DNA of 40,228 bases from assembly GCA_027625145.1 (NCBI GenBank), contig JAQBXK010000018.1:1-40228 (forward strand), given 5' to 3'. Within the stretch, counting starts at the first letter, position 1. Every line of letters begins with the position of its first letter. Source of the stretch: Pseudomonadota bacterium. Its GTDB lineage: Bacteria > Pseudomonadota > Alphaproteobacteria > Puniceispirillales > Marisalimonadaceae. Below the pieces are notes generated by a model that saw nothing but the letters and a program-made list of their open reading frames with translations, searched no databases and was not told where the DNA came from. The position numbers and the translations under genes are program-made. Shown here in pieces: positions 9,331 through 18,580 of the stretch.

Positions 9331-9522
9331 TAAATCTCCTTTAGATAAATTAATTTTTCTATTTTTTTAATTAAATCATTGCAAATTTTGAATAAACATT
9401 TATGTTCCAGAAATAATTTAAATACTAGCATAAAATATATTTTTTGTTTTGTGTGCTCCTTGCTAGATAATTTATTATCTGGTCAATCTGGGTTAAGCCC
9501 GAACAGCCATAAGGAGAATAAA
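9331..9522. promoter_or_regulatory. Divergent fabD / rpsF promoter region
   Basis: This 192-base AT-rich gap separates fabD (minus) from rpsF (plus) and must carry promoters for both. On the plus strand TTGAAT at 9388-9393 could be a -35 element, but no good -10 lies at the right distance; TAAAAT at 9431-9436 is a possible -10 without a clear -35. The 3' half folds into the rpsF leader described separately. Exact promoters are not resolved. Confidence 0.4.
9462..9516 (+). promoter_or_regulatory. Candidate S6:S18-binding leader of the rpsF operon
   Basis: Two stem-loops precede the rpsF ribosome site. The first pairs AGATAA (9465-9470) with TTATCT (9475-9480), extended by wobble pairs. The second pairs CTGGG (9488-9492) with a 3' side CCCGAACAG (9498-9506), leaving an unpaired CGAA-type bulge before CAG. 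A bulged CCG next to a short stem just upstream of rpsF is the hallmark of the known S6:S18 autoregulatory leader, so excess S6:S18 probably represses this operon. The match is from memory of the motif, not a covariance search. Confidence 0.5.
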
Positions 9523-9912
9523 ATGGCATTATACGAAAGTGTGATAATTGGAAGACAAGATTTAACTGTAAGTCAATTAGATACCTTAATTGATGAGTTT
9601 ATAACAGTACTTAAGTCGCAAGAAGGCGACGTGAAAAAAAGAGAGTACTGGGGACTTAGAAACTTAGCATACAAAATAAATAAGAATAGAAAGGGACATT
9701 ATACAATGTTAAATATTGATGCGCCCGCTTCTGCAATTTCAGAATATGAAAGATTAATGGGATTACATGAAGATATTGTGAGGTTTTTAACTGTAAAAAT
9801 TGATAAGATTGATGACAATCCTTCTCCTATGATGAATAGTAAAAGTGATCGACCAAGATCAGAAGGACATGAACAAAGTTTTAAACCATTTACTGGCAAT
9901 GATGTGAATTAG
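9523..9912 (+). CDS. rpsF: 30S ribosomal protein S6
   Basis: 129 residues. It begins MALYESVIIGRQDLTVSQ, matching the S6 N-terminus, and contains the conserved YWGLRNLAYKINKNRKGHYT region and the C-terminal LRF-type segment HEDIVRFLTVKID. The open frame extends further upstream (to 9379), but the AAGGAG at 9511-9516 and the S6 homology set the start at the ATG at 9523. S6 pairs with S18 on the platform of the small subunit; rpsR follows directly. Confidence 0.96.
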   Translation: MALYESVIIGRQDLTVSQLDTLIDEFITVLKSQEGDVKKREYWGLRNLAYKINKNRKGHYTMLNIDAPASAISEYERLMGLHEDIVRFLTVKIDKIDDNPSPMMNSKSDRPRSEGHEQSFKPFTGNDVN

Positions 9913-9921
9913 GAGATTTAT

Positions 9922-10176
9922 ATGACACAATTAACAATCACAAGCCTTGCGTTAAGAAAACCATCACAAAAAAGAAGAAAATCTTGTCCATTTTCTGCTC
10001 CCAACACACCACCTATAGATTATAAAGATTTAAAAGTTTTAACTAGATATGTGTCGGAGAGAGGGAAAATTATTCCTTCTAGAATTTCTGCTGTATCAGC
10101 AAAAAAACAAAGAGAGTTATCCAAAGCAATTAAACGAGCAAGATTTTTAGCATTAATGCCTTACGTTGTAGGTTAG
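9922..10176 (+). CDS. rpsR: 30S ribosomal protein S18
   Basis: 84 residues, basic. The S18 core is clear: [32 protein letters not shown] and [22 protein letters not shown]. It binds 16S rRNA together with S6. An AGGAG ribosome site overlaps the rpsF stop region nine bases upstream. It is part of the rpsF-rpsR-rplI operon. Confidence 0.98.
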   Translation: MTQLTITSLALRKPSQKRRKSCPFSAPNTPPIDYKDLKVLTRYVSERGKIIPSRISAVSAKKQRELSKAIKRARFLALMPYVVG

Positions 10177-10191
10177 AGTCTGGAGAGTAAC

Positions 10192-10857
10192 ATGAATATA
10201 ATTCTATTAGAACGCATAGAGAAATTAGGCCAAATAGGTGACTTAGTAACTGTTAAATCTGGCTATGCAAGAAATTTTTTACTTCCACAAGGAAAAGCAG
10301 CCTTCGCTTCAAAAGAAAATATAAAGCATTTTGAAACACAGAAGATACAATTAGAAGGTGAAGATATTGCCAAAAAAAAAGAAGCTTCTAAGTTAGCAGA
10401 AAAAATCAATGTAAAAGAAGTAATTATCATTAGGGCTGCTAGTGAAGCTGGTCAATTATATGGATCAGTGTCAGCAAAAGACATAGCACAATCAATCACT
10501 GATGCAGGATTGACAATAAACAAAAACCAGGTTGTTTTAAATAAATCACTAAAAAACTTATCTTATGAAGACATAGATATAAAACTTCATCCAGAAGTTT
10601 CTATTAATCTTAAACTAAATATTGCTAGATCTAGCGAAGAAGCTATTGAGCAGAAAAAGTTAGGAAGAGCAATAATTATTACAGAGACAGGTGGAGGCGA
10701 TATTAGATCAGAGAGAGCTCAAAAAGACGCAAAAAGATTTGAGACAAAAGATGATAAACCCAAAGACAAAGATCTTAAAAATATTTCAGTATCAGAAACA
10801 TTAGTAGAACCGAATAATCATGTAATTTCCACTGACAACGAAATTAATGATGTTTAA
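10192..10857 (+). CDS. rplI: 50S ribosomal protein L9
   Basis: 221 residues. The N-terminal domain has the L9 signature MNIILLERIEKLGQIGDLVTVKSGYARNF LLPQGKA, followed by the long connecting helix and the C-terminal domain (to about residue 150). After that comes an extension of roughly 65 residues, rich in Lys, Asp and Glu and probably disordered. L9 is usually about 150 residues, but long acidic or charged tails are common in alphaproteobacteria. A GGAG precedes the ATG. It closes the S6-S18-L9 operon; dnaB follows after 86 bases. Confidence 0.95.
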   Translation: MNIILLERIEKLGQIGDLVTVKSGYARNFLLPQGKAAFASKENIKHFETQKIQLEGEDIAKKKEASKLAEKINVKEVIIIRAASEAGQLYGSVSAKDIAQSITDAGLTINKNQVVLNKSLKNLSYEDIDIKLHPEVSINLKLNIARSSEEAIEQKKLGRAIIITETGGGDIRSERAQKDAKRFETKDDKPKDKDLKNISVSETLVEPNNHVISTDNEINDV

Positions 10858-10943
10858 AATTAAATAATTTTTTATTAGTTTAATTAATCTAGTATTGTTA
10901 TCTTCAAATTTATTGAAAATACTTTTTTTTTGTTAGTGTTATT

Positions 10944-12452
10944 ATGGATGAAAATATAAATAAGTTTACTAATGTTGCTAATCAACTAGAGACAGATAAA
11001 ACAACAACATCCATAAATAAAATGCCTCAAAACATTGAAGCTGAACAAAATTTAATAGGTTCCATTCTTTTTGATAACAAAGTTTTAGAAGACCTTCCTA
11101 CTAATTTTGCAAGCAGGCATTTTTTTGATCCTCTCCATACTAATATTTTTGAAGCTTGCATATCACTTACTGATAATGGAAGATTAGCTGATCCAATAAC
11201 TCTTAAAGGTTATCTTAAAGATGAAATTTCTTTAAGAGACATTGATATAGAACAATATCTTATAGACTTACGAGAAGGCACATTATCGCTAAGTAAAGCA
11301 AAGTTTTATGCAGACGAAATAAGAAATTGTTATGTCAGAAGATCTCTTATAAGGATTGGGGATGATTTAATAGAAAGATCGATGAATCCTTCTTTAGACA
11401 TACCTCCAGATACAGAAATATCAAATACTGAAGAACAATTATATAACCTTGCAGAAACTGATCAGGTAAACACTGGCCCGAAAGATTTTAAAACTGTTCT
11501 AGCCAACGCAACAAATCAAATAAATGAAGCTTACCAAAGAAAAGGAAGTTTATCTGGTTTAGATACAGGGTTTTCTGGACTTAACCGGCAATTAGGTGGT
11601 TTAAATAACTCAGATCTTCTAGTTTTAGCCGGCCGACCAGGTATGGGAAAAACAGCCTTAGCTACAAACATAGGTTTTAATGCTGCAAAAGCCAGTAAAA
11701 GAGATGGTAATAAATCAATACTAATTTTTTCACTTGAAATGTCTGCTGAACAATTAGCACAGAGAATTCTTGCGGAACAATCTACTATTGATTCTCATAA
11801 ATTAAGAAGTGGTGACATAAACGATAATGATTTTTCAAAACTTGTCTTAACTCAAAATGAAATACAAAGTTTACCTTTTTTTATTGATGATACTCCTGCA
11901 ATTTCTGTTGGACAAATGGCCTCAAGAGCTAGACGATTAAAAAGAACTAATGGCTTAGCCGTGATAATAATTGATTATATACAATTAATTCAAAGCTCTA
12001 AGCCTAGTGACGCACAATATAGAGTTCAGGAAGTTTCTAACATAACAAGAAGTCTTAAATCACTTGCTAAAGAATTAAATGTTCCTATTCTTGCATTATC
12101 TCAACTTAGCAGAGCTGTAGAGCAAAGAGAAGATAAGAGACCAATACTTGCAGACTTGAGAGAATCAGGTTCCATAGAACAAGATGCAGATGTTGTAATG
12201 TTTGTATATAGGGAAGAGTATTACCTAGATAAAAGCGAACCAACACAGAGAGAAAATGAAAATCAAGATGGTTTTAGTGAAAGGTTCTTAAGGTGGCAAG
12301 ATCGAAGAAATCTAGCTGAAGGCAAAGCTGAAATTATAATATCTAAACAAAGACAAGGACCAACAGGAATTATACAAGTGCAATTTGAAGCAAAGTATAC
12401 AAGATTCATGGATTTAGCCCAAGATGATAGATTACCTGAACAAACTTATTAA
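10944..12452 (+). CDS. dnaB: Replicative DNA helicase DnaB
   Basis: 502 residues. The N-terminal DnaB domain (PQNIEAEQNLIGSILFDN, about residues 28-45) binds primase; the RecA-like C-terminal domain has Walker A AGRPGMGKTALA (about 229-240), Walker B VIIIDYIQLI and the SQLSRAVEQREDKRP and DLRESGSIEQDAD motifs. It is the hexameric 5'-3' helicase of the replication fork. No intein or insertion is seen. The ribosome site upstream of the ATG is weak. The order rplI-dnaB-alr-radA is standard in alphaproteobacteria. Confidence 0.97.
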   Translation: MDENINKFTNVANQLETDKTTTSINKMPQNIEAEQNLIGSILFDNKVLEDLPTNFASRHFFDPLHTNIFEACISLTDNGRLADPITLKGYLKDEISLRDIDIEQYLIDLREGTLSLSKAKFYADEIRNCYVRRSLIRIGDDLIERSMNPSLDIPPDTEISNTEEQLYNLAETDQVNTGPKDFKTVLANATNQINEAYQRKGSLSGLDTGFSGLNRQLGGLNNSDLLVLAGRPGMGKTALATNIGFNAAKASKRDGNKSILIFSLEMSAEQLAQRILAEQSTIDSHKLRSGDINDNDFSKLVLTQNEIQSLPFFIDDTPAISVGQMASRARRLKRTNGLAVIIIDYIQLIQSSKPSDAQYRVQEVSNITRSLKSLAKELNVPILALSQLSRAVEQREDKRPILADLRESGSIEQDADVVMFVYREEYYLDKSEPTQRENENQDGFSERFLRWQDRRNLAEGKAEIIISKQRQGPTGIIQVQFEAKYTRFMDLAQDDRLPEQTY

Positions 12453-12489
12453 AATATATAATTTTAATATTTATAAAGTATGCAACTAA

Positions 12490-13587
12490 ATGCATGGAAT
12501 TTTAAATATATCTCTAGATATAATTAAATCTAATTGGAGAAATCTCAATAACGCTTCCAATGGCAAGGCGGCCGCAGTAATCAAAGCAAACTCTTATGGT
12601 TTAGGAATGTTACAGGTTGCAAAAAGTTTAATCGATGCCGGTTGCCGTTATTTTTATGTAGCTAATATAGAAGAAGCAATAGTATTAAGAAAAGAAAACC
12701 CTTCTAAAGAAATTTCAATTGCTATATTTGAAGGTTTTTTTGAAGGAAATGAGCTAGTTTATAAAAACAATAATTTAATTCCAGTGATTAATAATATAAT
12801 TCAACTAAAAAGATTAAAAAAGTATAATGATTTAAATAAAAAAAATTATCCCATTAAAGCTATTTTAAATATTGATACTGGGATGAATAGACTTGGATTA
12901 GAATTAAGTGAAGTTGACTTTCTTCATACAAATAGGTCTATCTTAGAAAATATTAAATGGGATTTTATTATGTCTCATTTAGCAAACTCAAGTGATACTG
13001 AAAATAATAGTAATTTTGAACAATTAAAAAAATTAAACCTATTTTCTAAATTAATTCCAGATGCAAAATTAAGTCTTGCCAACACAGGTGGTATATTACT
13101 AGGAAAAAACTATTGCTTAGATCAAACCAGACCAGGAATTGGTTTGTATGGAATTGATTCCCATGGAAATCATATAGATATTCTCTCTAAAAAATTGAAA
13201 GTTCCATTTGAATTGCATTGCCCTATAATCCAAATCAGAAACGTTGGTATTGCAGAGAAAATTTCTTATGGAGGAATTGATACAACGATTAAAAAATCAA
13301 AATTAGCTACAATAGGGATTGGATATGCTGACGGATGGCTAAGATTATTAAAAAAAAATAGCTCATTTTTAATAGGTGACCAGACATGTAAAATAATTGG
13401 AAATATTACAATGGACAGTTTTATGATAGATATTACAAGTGTAAAAGTTAACAGCTTAAAAGAAGGATGCCATATAAATTTGATTAACGATTCTAATCTT
13501 CGATATATTTTAAAAGATTCTAAAATTATTAGCTATGAGTTTTTAACGGGAATTGGTAATAGAGTAATAAGAAAATACAACTCATGA
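12490..13587 (+). CDS. alr: Alanine racemase
   Basis: 365 residues. It interconverts L- and D-alanine for peptidoglycan, using pyridoxal phosphate. The cofactor lysine is Lys32 in AVIKANSYGLG, and the opposing catalytic tyrosine lies in KISYGG, about 260 residues in. NIDTGMNRLGL and the C-terminal GNITMDSFMIDIT are further family motifs. It starts at an ATG at 12490 without a strong ribosome site. It follows dnaB by 37 bases. Confidence 0.95.
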   Translation: MHGILNISLDIIKSNWRNLNNASNGKAAAVIKANSYGLGMLQVAKSLIDAGCRYFYVANIEEAIVLRKENPSKEISIAIFEGFFEGNELVYKNNNLIPVINNIIQLKRLKKYNDLNKKNYPIKAILNIDTGMNRLGLELSEVDFLHTNRSILENIKWDFIMSHLANSSDTENNSNFEQLKKLNLFSKLIPDAKLSLANTGGILLGKNYCLDQTRPGIGLYGIDSHGNHIDILSKKLKVPFELHCPIIQIRNVGIAEKISYGGIDTTIKKSKLATIGIGYADGWLRLLKKNSSFLIGDQTCKIIGNITMDSFMIDITSVKVNSLKEGCHINLINDSNLRYILKDSKIISYEFLTGIGNRVIRKYNS

Positions 13588-13620
13588 AATGTTATTTTAA
13601 ATAATAGGATTTATAGTTTT

Positions 13621-14406
13621 TTGAAAAAAAGAATATTAAATATATTAGAATCTATTGGTTACACTTGTATAAGGTTTCTATCTCAAATTGGAAATTTTTT
13701 TATTTTTTGTATTTCATCAATTTTTTGGGCTATAAGGCCACCATGGTATTTTAAACAAATACATTCACAAATCATTGATATTGGTTATTTTTCATTGCCT
13801 GTTGTTGGTTTAACTACTTTTTTTTCTGGAATGGTTTTAGCTCTTCAAACATCCATTGGCTTTTCTGAATTTAACTCAGAATCAACTGTTGCACGCGTTG
13901 TACTCACATCTATTACAAAAGAGTTAGGACCAGTGTTAACTGGCCTTATGGTAGCAGGAAGAGTTGGAGCAAAAATGGCTGCAGAAATTGCTACTATGAA
14001 AGTTACAGAACAAATTGATGCTCTAGGAACTCTTGGAACAAGGCCAATGCAATATTTAATTGCTCCTAAACTAATAGCATCATTAATTTGTGTCCCGTTT
14101 TTAGTTTTAATAGGTAATACAATTGGAATTTTAGGAGGTTATGTAATAGCAATTTATAAATTAGATTTTAATCCTGATTTATACCTTTATGCTACAATTG
14201 AGCATTTATATTGGATTGATGTAGTACAAGGTTTAGTAAAAGCATCAATTTTTGGATTTTTAATTTCGATGCTCAGTTGTTATTTTGGATATAATGCATC
14301 AAGAGGAGCTGAAGGCGTAGGATATGCAACAACTTCAGCTGTAGTTACTTCATCAGTTATGATACTTACAAGCACCTATATAATTACAGCTTTATTTTTT
14401 GGTTAA
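13621..14406 (+). CDS. mlaE: MlaE-family ABC transporter permease
   Basis: 261 residues, an integral membrane protein with about five to six hydrophobic segments. The MlaE/YrbE signature is plain: TTFFSGMVLALQTS, then TKELGPVLTGLMVAGRVGAK and ATMKVTEQIDALGTLGT. In the Mla system it forms the membrane part of a transporter that moves phospholipids between the two membranes. The start is TTG at 13621, preceded by an AGGAT about ten bases upstream. The ATPase mlaF follows after five bases; the substrate-binding MlaD gene is not in this window. Confidence 0.9.
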   Translation: MKKRILNILESIGYTCIRFLSQIGNFFIFCISSIFWAIRPPWYFKQIHSQIIDIGYFSLPVVGLTTFFSGMVLALQTSIGFSEFNSESTVARVVLTSITKELGPVLTGLMVAGRVGAKMAAEIATMKVTEQIDALGTLGTRPMQYLIAPKLIASLICVPFLVLIGNTIGILGGYVIAIYKLDFNPDLYLYATIEHLYWIDVVQGLVKASIFGFLISMLSCYFGYNASRGAEGVGYATTSAVVTSSVMILTSTYIITALFFG

Positions 14407-14411
14407 AAAAA

Positions 14412-15179
14412 ATGGACCAGTCATATAAAAAAAAAAAAATAGAAATAAGAAATTTAACAAAAAAATTTAACGAAAAAATTATTTTAAAAAATATTAATTT
14501 TGATTTATATGAAGGAGAATCACTTGCCATAATTGGTGCTTCAGGGTCAGGTAAATCTGTACTCTTAAAAAATATTATAGGGTTATTAAAACCTGAAGCA
14601 GGATCTATAAAAATCAATAATGTTGAAACTGTAAACTTATCAAGATCAAAAAGAGAAAATTTATTATTAGAACTTGGTATTACTTTTCAACATGGAGCAC
14701 TTTTTGACTCTCTTACAATTTGGGAAAATGTAATTTTTAAAATTCAAAGAATAAATAAATTATCTAAAATAGATGGTCAAAAGCTTGCGTTAGACATCAT
14801 TAAAAATTTAGGGCTAGGATCTGATATTTTAAATTTATACCCGTCAGAAATTTCTGGTGGAATGCAAAAAAGAATTGCCATAGCTAGAGCAATCAGCAGC
14901 GATCCATCAATATTATTATTTGATGAACCTACCTCAGGATTAGATCCTGTTACAGGAAGTGTCATAGATGAGTTAATAGTTAAATCTGTAAAAAGATTAT
15001 GTGCAAGTGCAATAACAATTACCCATGACATGGCTTCTGTAAGTAGAATTGCTGATAAAGTAATTTTAATAGATGATCAAACAATTTCATGGACTGGGAA
15101 ACCAAATGAAATGCTAAAATCAAATAATGCAAAAATACAGCAATTTATTAAAGCTCTTAACCCTAAATTATTTAAATAA
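14412..15179 (+). CDS. mlaF: MlaF-like ABC transporter ATP-binding protein
   Basis: 255 residues. Walker A is GASGSGKSVLLK (about residues 42-53), the Q-loop lies in GITFQHGALFDSLT, the ABC signature is ISGGMQKRIAIARAI, and Walker B is ILLFDEPTSGLDPVTG; the switch histidine is in TITHDM. GALFDSLT and SGGMQKR are typical of the MlaF subfamily. It powers the MlaE permease encoded five bases upstream. It is followed after three bases by radA. Confidence 0.92.
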   Translation: MDQSYKKKKIEIRNLTKKFNEKIILKNINFDLYEGESLAIIGASGSGKSVLLKNIIGLLKPEAGSIKINNVETVNLSRSKRENLLLELGITFQHGALFDSLTIWENVIFKIQRINKLSKIDGQKLALDIIKNLGLGSDILNLYPSEISGGMQKRIAIARAISSDPSILLFDEPTSGLDPVTGSVIDELIVKSVKRLCASAITITHDMASVSRIADKVILIDDQTISWTGKPNEMLKSNNAKIQQFIKALNPKLFK

Positions 15180-15182
15180 ATT

Positions 15183-16541
15183 ATGAAAATAACTAAACAG
15201 TACATTTGTCAATCTTGTGGTTCTATTCATATGAAATGGAATGGAAAATGTGAGCAATGTAATGAATGGAACTCATTAATAGAAGAAAGTACGAATAAAT
15301 CTGCTGGCCCTTTATCTAGAACAAAAGGCAAGGTTATTAATTTTGAACTTTTGAATGCTGAAACGAAAGATCATCCAAGGTTAAAAACTAATTTAGAAGA
15401 AATGGATAGAGTTATGGGTGGTGGCTTTGTATTAGGCTCCGCAACTCTTATTGGAGGAGACCCTGGTATAGGAAAATCTACTCTTCTATTACAATTAACT
15501 GGCTATTTTTCTAAAATAAATCAAAATTGCCTCTATATTTCTGGTGAAGAAAGTCTTTCACAAGTTAAGATGCGTTCAGATAGATTGGGTTTAAAAAATA
15601 CAAATATTCAGTTTGCTTCAAGTACTAATGCAAATGACATAGCTCATACTATCAAAACAATTAATAAAAAATCTATACTAATAATTGATTCTATTCAAAC
15701 AATGTACCTTCCCCAAATTGAAAGTGCTCCTGGAACAGTTAGTCAAGTGAGAGCTTGTGCTAACGAATTGATTATTGCTGCGAAAGCTTCTGATTCAATT
15801 TTAATTCTGATTGGGCATGTCACAAAAGACGGTTCTATTGCTGGACCCAGAATTTTAGAACATATGGTCGATACAGTTCTTTATTTTGAAGGAGATAATC
15901 ATTTTCAATATAGAGTTTTAAGAAGCATTAAAAATAGATTTGGTCCCACAAATGAAATCGGCGTTTTTGAAATGTTAAGCAATGGACTTAAACAAATTAT
16001 CAATCCCTCAGAATTATTCCTGTCAGATAGAAAAAAAAATGTTTCAGGAAGCGCTATTTTTGCTGGATTAGAAGGAACAAGACCTATTTTAATTGAAGTG
16101 CAAGCCCTAGTCACGCCTTCAACCCTTCCATCACCTAGAAGAACAATAGTTGGATGGGATATAGCACGTTTATCAATGTTATGTGCGGTACTTGAAGCAA
16201 GATGTAAAATTCATTTATCTAATATGGATATTTTTCTAAATATTGCAGGCGGTTTAAAAATTTCTGAACCAGCAGCAGATTTAGCTGTTGCCGCGGCCTT
16301 AATTTCATCTGTAAGAAATATACCTTTATCATTTTCTACTGTTTATTTTGGCGAAGTAGGTTTAACAGGCGAAATCAGGAAAGTTCCTCAACCTGAATTA
16401 CGGATTAAAGAGGCCTATAAACTAGGTTTTGATAAAATCACATTACCAAGCAAACAAAAGGTTACGATAAAAGAAGATTTGAGTTATATTAATATAACAT
16501 TATTAAGTGATTTAGTTAATTTGATTACAAAAAATGTATAG
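15183..16541 (+). CDS. radA: DNA repair protein RadA
   Basis: 452 residues. RadA is a RecA-like branch-migration helicase in recombination. Domains in order: an N-terminal zinc finger with Cys9, Cys12, Cys23 and Cys26; an ATPase with Walker A GGDPGIGKST (about 93-102) and the RadA-specific KNRFG motif; and a C-terminal Lon-protease-like domain with GGLKISEPAADLAVAAAL. Length and motif order are canonical. It follows mlaF by three bases and precedes cvpA by 14. Confidence 0.97.
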   Translation: MKITKQYICQSCGSIHMKWNGKCEQCNEWNSLIEESTNKSAGPLSRTKGKVINFELLNAETKDHPRLKTNLEEMDRVMGGGFVLGSATLIGGDPGIGKSTLLLQLTGYFSKINQNCLYISGEESLSQVKMRSDRLGLKNTNIQFASSTNANDIAHTIKTINKKSILIIDSIQTMYLPQIESAPGTVSQVRACANELIIAAKASDSILILIGHVTKDGSIAGPRILEHMVDTVLYFEGDNHFQYRVLRSIKNRFGPTNEIGVFEMLSNGLKQIINPSELFLSDRKKNVSGSAIFAGLEGTRPILIEVQALVTPSTLPSPRRTIVGWDIARLSMLCAVLEARCKIHLSNMDIFLNIAGGLKISEPAADLAVAAALISSVRNIPLSFSTVYFGEVGLTGEIRKVPQPELRIKEAYKLGFDKITLPSKQKVTIKEDLSYINITLLSDLVNLITKNV

Positions 16542-16555
16542 AGTATTTTTTTTAA

Positions 16556-17125
16556 ATGGATTTTTTTCATAATATATCTTTTAATATAATAGATATAATA
16601 GTAATTATTTTTATCATAATATCTTGTATTATGGCTTCTTACAGAGGTTTTGTAAAAGAATTATTTAGTATGATTTGCTGGATTGGTGCTATTTTTACTG
16701 CTTTTTACGTATATCCAAATTTAAAAATAGAAGTTGAATTGTACTTTAAAAATAAGGTTATTATTGATGCTATTTCTTTTTTGATACCATTTTTAATTAC
16801 TTTATTTGTATCAAATATCATTTCAAAATGGCTTTCTCCTAAGTTTTCTTTGCCAGGTTTATTGTTTTTTGATAAAATGGGTGGCTTATTTTTCGGTGCA
16901 TTAAGAGGATTTTTATTAATTATTTTATTATACCTAGGATATATTTATCTTCTTGGAAAAGAAATAAACTCACCTTTACCTAATATATTATTAGAATCTA
17001 ATACATATCCTTACATAGAAAAATCAGTTTCTATAATACGTGATTTATTTTCAGAAGAGCTGAATTCAATAGATATAATAAATGAAGAAATAATAGAAAA
17101 AAAAGATATTTTAATTAACAAATAA
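16556..17125 (+). CDS. cvpA: CvpA-family membrane protein
   Basis: 189 residues with four hydrophobic segments (about 8-27, 35-52, 72-92 and 104-132). The family pattern is seen in DIIVIIFIIISCIMASYRGFVKELFSMICWI at the N-terminus and LLFFDKMGGLFFGALRGFLLI in the third region. CvpA proteins affect colicin V export and envelope stress tolerance; the exact activity is unknown. The position between radA and purF is conserved and supports the call. Confidence 0.9.
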   Translation: MDFFHNISFNIIDIIVIIFIIISCIMASYRGFVKELFSMICWIGAIFTAFYVYPNLKIEVELYFKNKVIIDAISFLIPFLITLFVSNIISKWLSPKFSLPGLLFFDKMGGLFFGALRGFLLIILLYLGYIYLLGKEINSPLPNILLESNTYPYIEKSVSIIRDLFSEELNSIDIINEEIIEKKDILINK

Positions 17126-17158
17126 TTTTTAACTAAGTTTAATAATTAAGGGTAAAGA

Positions 17159-18580
17159 ATGTATTGTAAATATAGCGATCACATGAAAGAAGAATGCGGA
17201 GTATTTGGCATTTTTGGAAGTGAAGAAGCTTCAGTCCTTACGACCCTAGGACTGCATTCTCTTCAACATAGAGGGCAAGAAGGAGCAGGAATAGTCAGTT
17301 TTGACGGCAATAATTTTCATTCAATTAGAAAGCAAGGTTTAGTTGGAGATAATTTTAATAACACAGAGATTTTATCACAGCTTCCAGGAAAAAATGCAAT
17401 TGGTCATGTAAGGTATTCTACAACAGGAAATTCCAAACCTGAAAACCTTCAGCCATTTTTTGCCAATCTTGCTCTTGGTGGATTTTCATGTGCTCATAAT
17501 GGGAATTTAACAAACACTAATTCATTAAGAAAAAAATTAGTAGAAAATGGTTCTATATTTCAAACTACCACTGATACAGAGATAATTTTACAATTAGTAG
17601 CTTTATCAAAAAAAAAAACACTGACAGACAAATTAATTGATGCTCTTCAACAAATACAAGGAGCATACTCGTTAGTTATTTTAACAAATAAAAAACTTAT
17701 TGGTGTAAGAGATCCATACGGTATTAGGCCTTTAGTGCTTGGAGACAAAGATGGCTCTCCAGTTCTTGCATCTGAGACTTGTGCGTTAGATATGGTCGGA
17801 GCTAAATATATTAGAGATATAGAAAATGGAGAAATTGTGATAATCACAGATTCAGGAATAGAATCAATCAAACCATTTGTAAAATTAAAAGAGAGACCAT
17901 GTATATTTGAAATAATTTATTTTGCAAGCCCCGATAGTATAGTTGGTGGAAGAACTGTTTATACATATAGAAAAGCACTTGGAGAACAACTTGCTCTAGA
18001 GAATAAAATAGATGCAGACGTAGTTGTCCCTATTCCGGATTCTGGTGTCTCAGCAGCTATAGGTTTTTCACAAAAATCAAATATTCCTTTTGAACTAGGT
18101 ATTATTAGAAGCCATTATGTCGGCCGAACATTTATAGAACCATCTCAAACAATAAGACAATTTGGTGTTAAACTTAAGCATAGTGTTAATAGATCATGTA
18201 TAGAAAATAAACGAGTGATACTGATAGATGATTCCATCGTCAGAGGAACAACAGCAAATAAAATTGTTAAAATGGTTTATGATGCCGGTGCTAAAGAAGT
18301 TCATTTAGGTGTTTCATGTCCACCTATAAAACATCCTGACTTTTATGGAATTGACACTCCTAATTATAATGAATTAATTGCTTCACATACTAACATTGAA
18401 GAGATGACCAAGTTAATTGGAGCTACCTCACTTTTCTTTTTATCTTTAGAAGGAACTTATAAAGCTATGGGATGTACAGAAAGAGATTCACAACAACCAC
18501 AATTTACCGATCATTGTTTTACTGGTGACTACCCAATAGATGTCTCCGAAATTTTAAAAATAAATTCAAAAAATGGATGA
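17159..18580 (+). CDS. purF: Amidophosphoribosyltransferase PurF
   Basis: 473 residues, the first committed step of purine synthesis. A 12-residue propeptide precedes the N-terminal nucleophile Cys13 (EECGVFGIFG). The glutaminase domain continues with HRGQEGAGIV and GHVRYSTTG; the PRPP-binding loop is VILIDDSIVRGTT. Only two of the four cysteine positions expected for the Bacillus-type iron-sulfur cluster are seen (PDFYGID lacks one), so a cluster-free form like that of E. coli is likely. The GGTAAAG before the ATG at 17159 supports this start over the ATG at 17183. Confidence 0.96.
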   Translation: MYCKYSDHMKEECGVFGIFGSEEASVLTTLGLHSLQHRGQEGAGIVSFDGNNFHSIRKQGLVGDNFNNTEILSQLPGKNAIGHVRYSTTGNSKPENLQPFFANLALGGFSCAHNGNLTNTNSLRKKLVENGSIFQTTTDTEIILQLVALSKKKTLTDKLIDALQQIQGAYSLVILTNKKLIGVRDPYGIRPLVLGDKDGSPVLASETCALDMVGAKYIRDIENGEIVIITDSGIESIKPFVKLKERPCIFEIIYFASPDSIVGGRTVYTYRKALGEQLALENKIDADVVVPIPDSGVSAAIGFSQKSNIPFELGIIRSHYVGRTFIEPSQTIRQFGVKLKHSVNRSCIENKRVILIDDSIVRGTTANKIVKMVYDAGAKEVHLGVSCPPIKHPDFYGIDTPNYNELIASHTNIEEMTKLIGATSLFFLSLEGTYKAMGCTERDSQQPQFTDHCFTGDYPIDVSEILKINSKNG

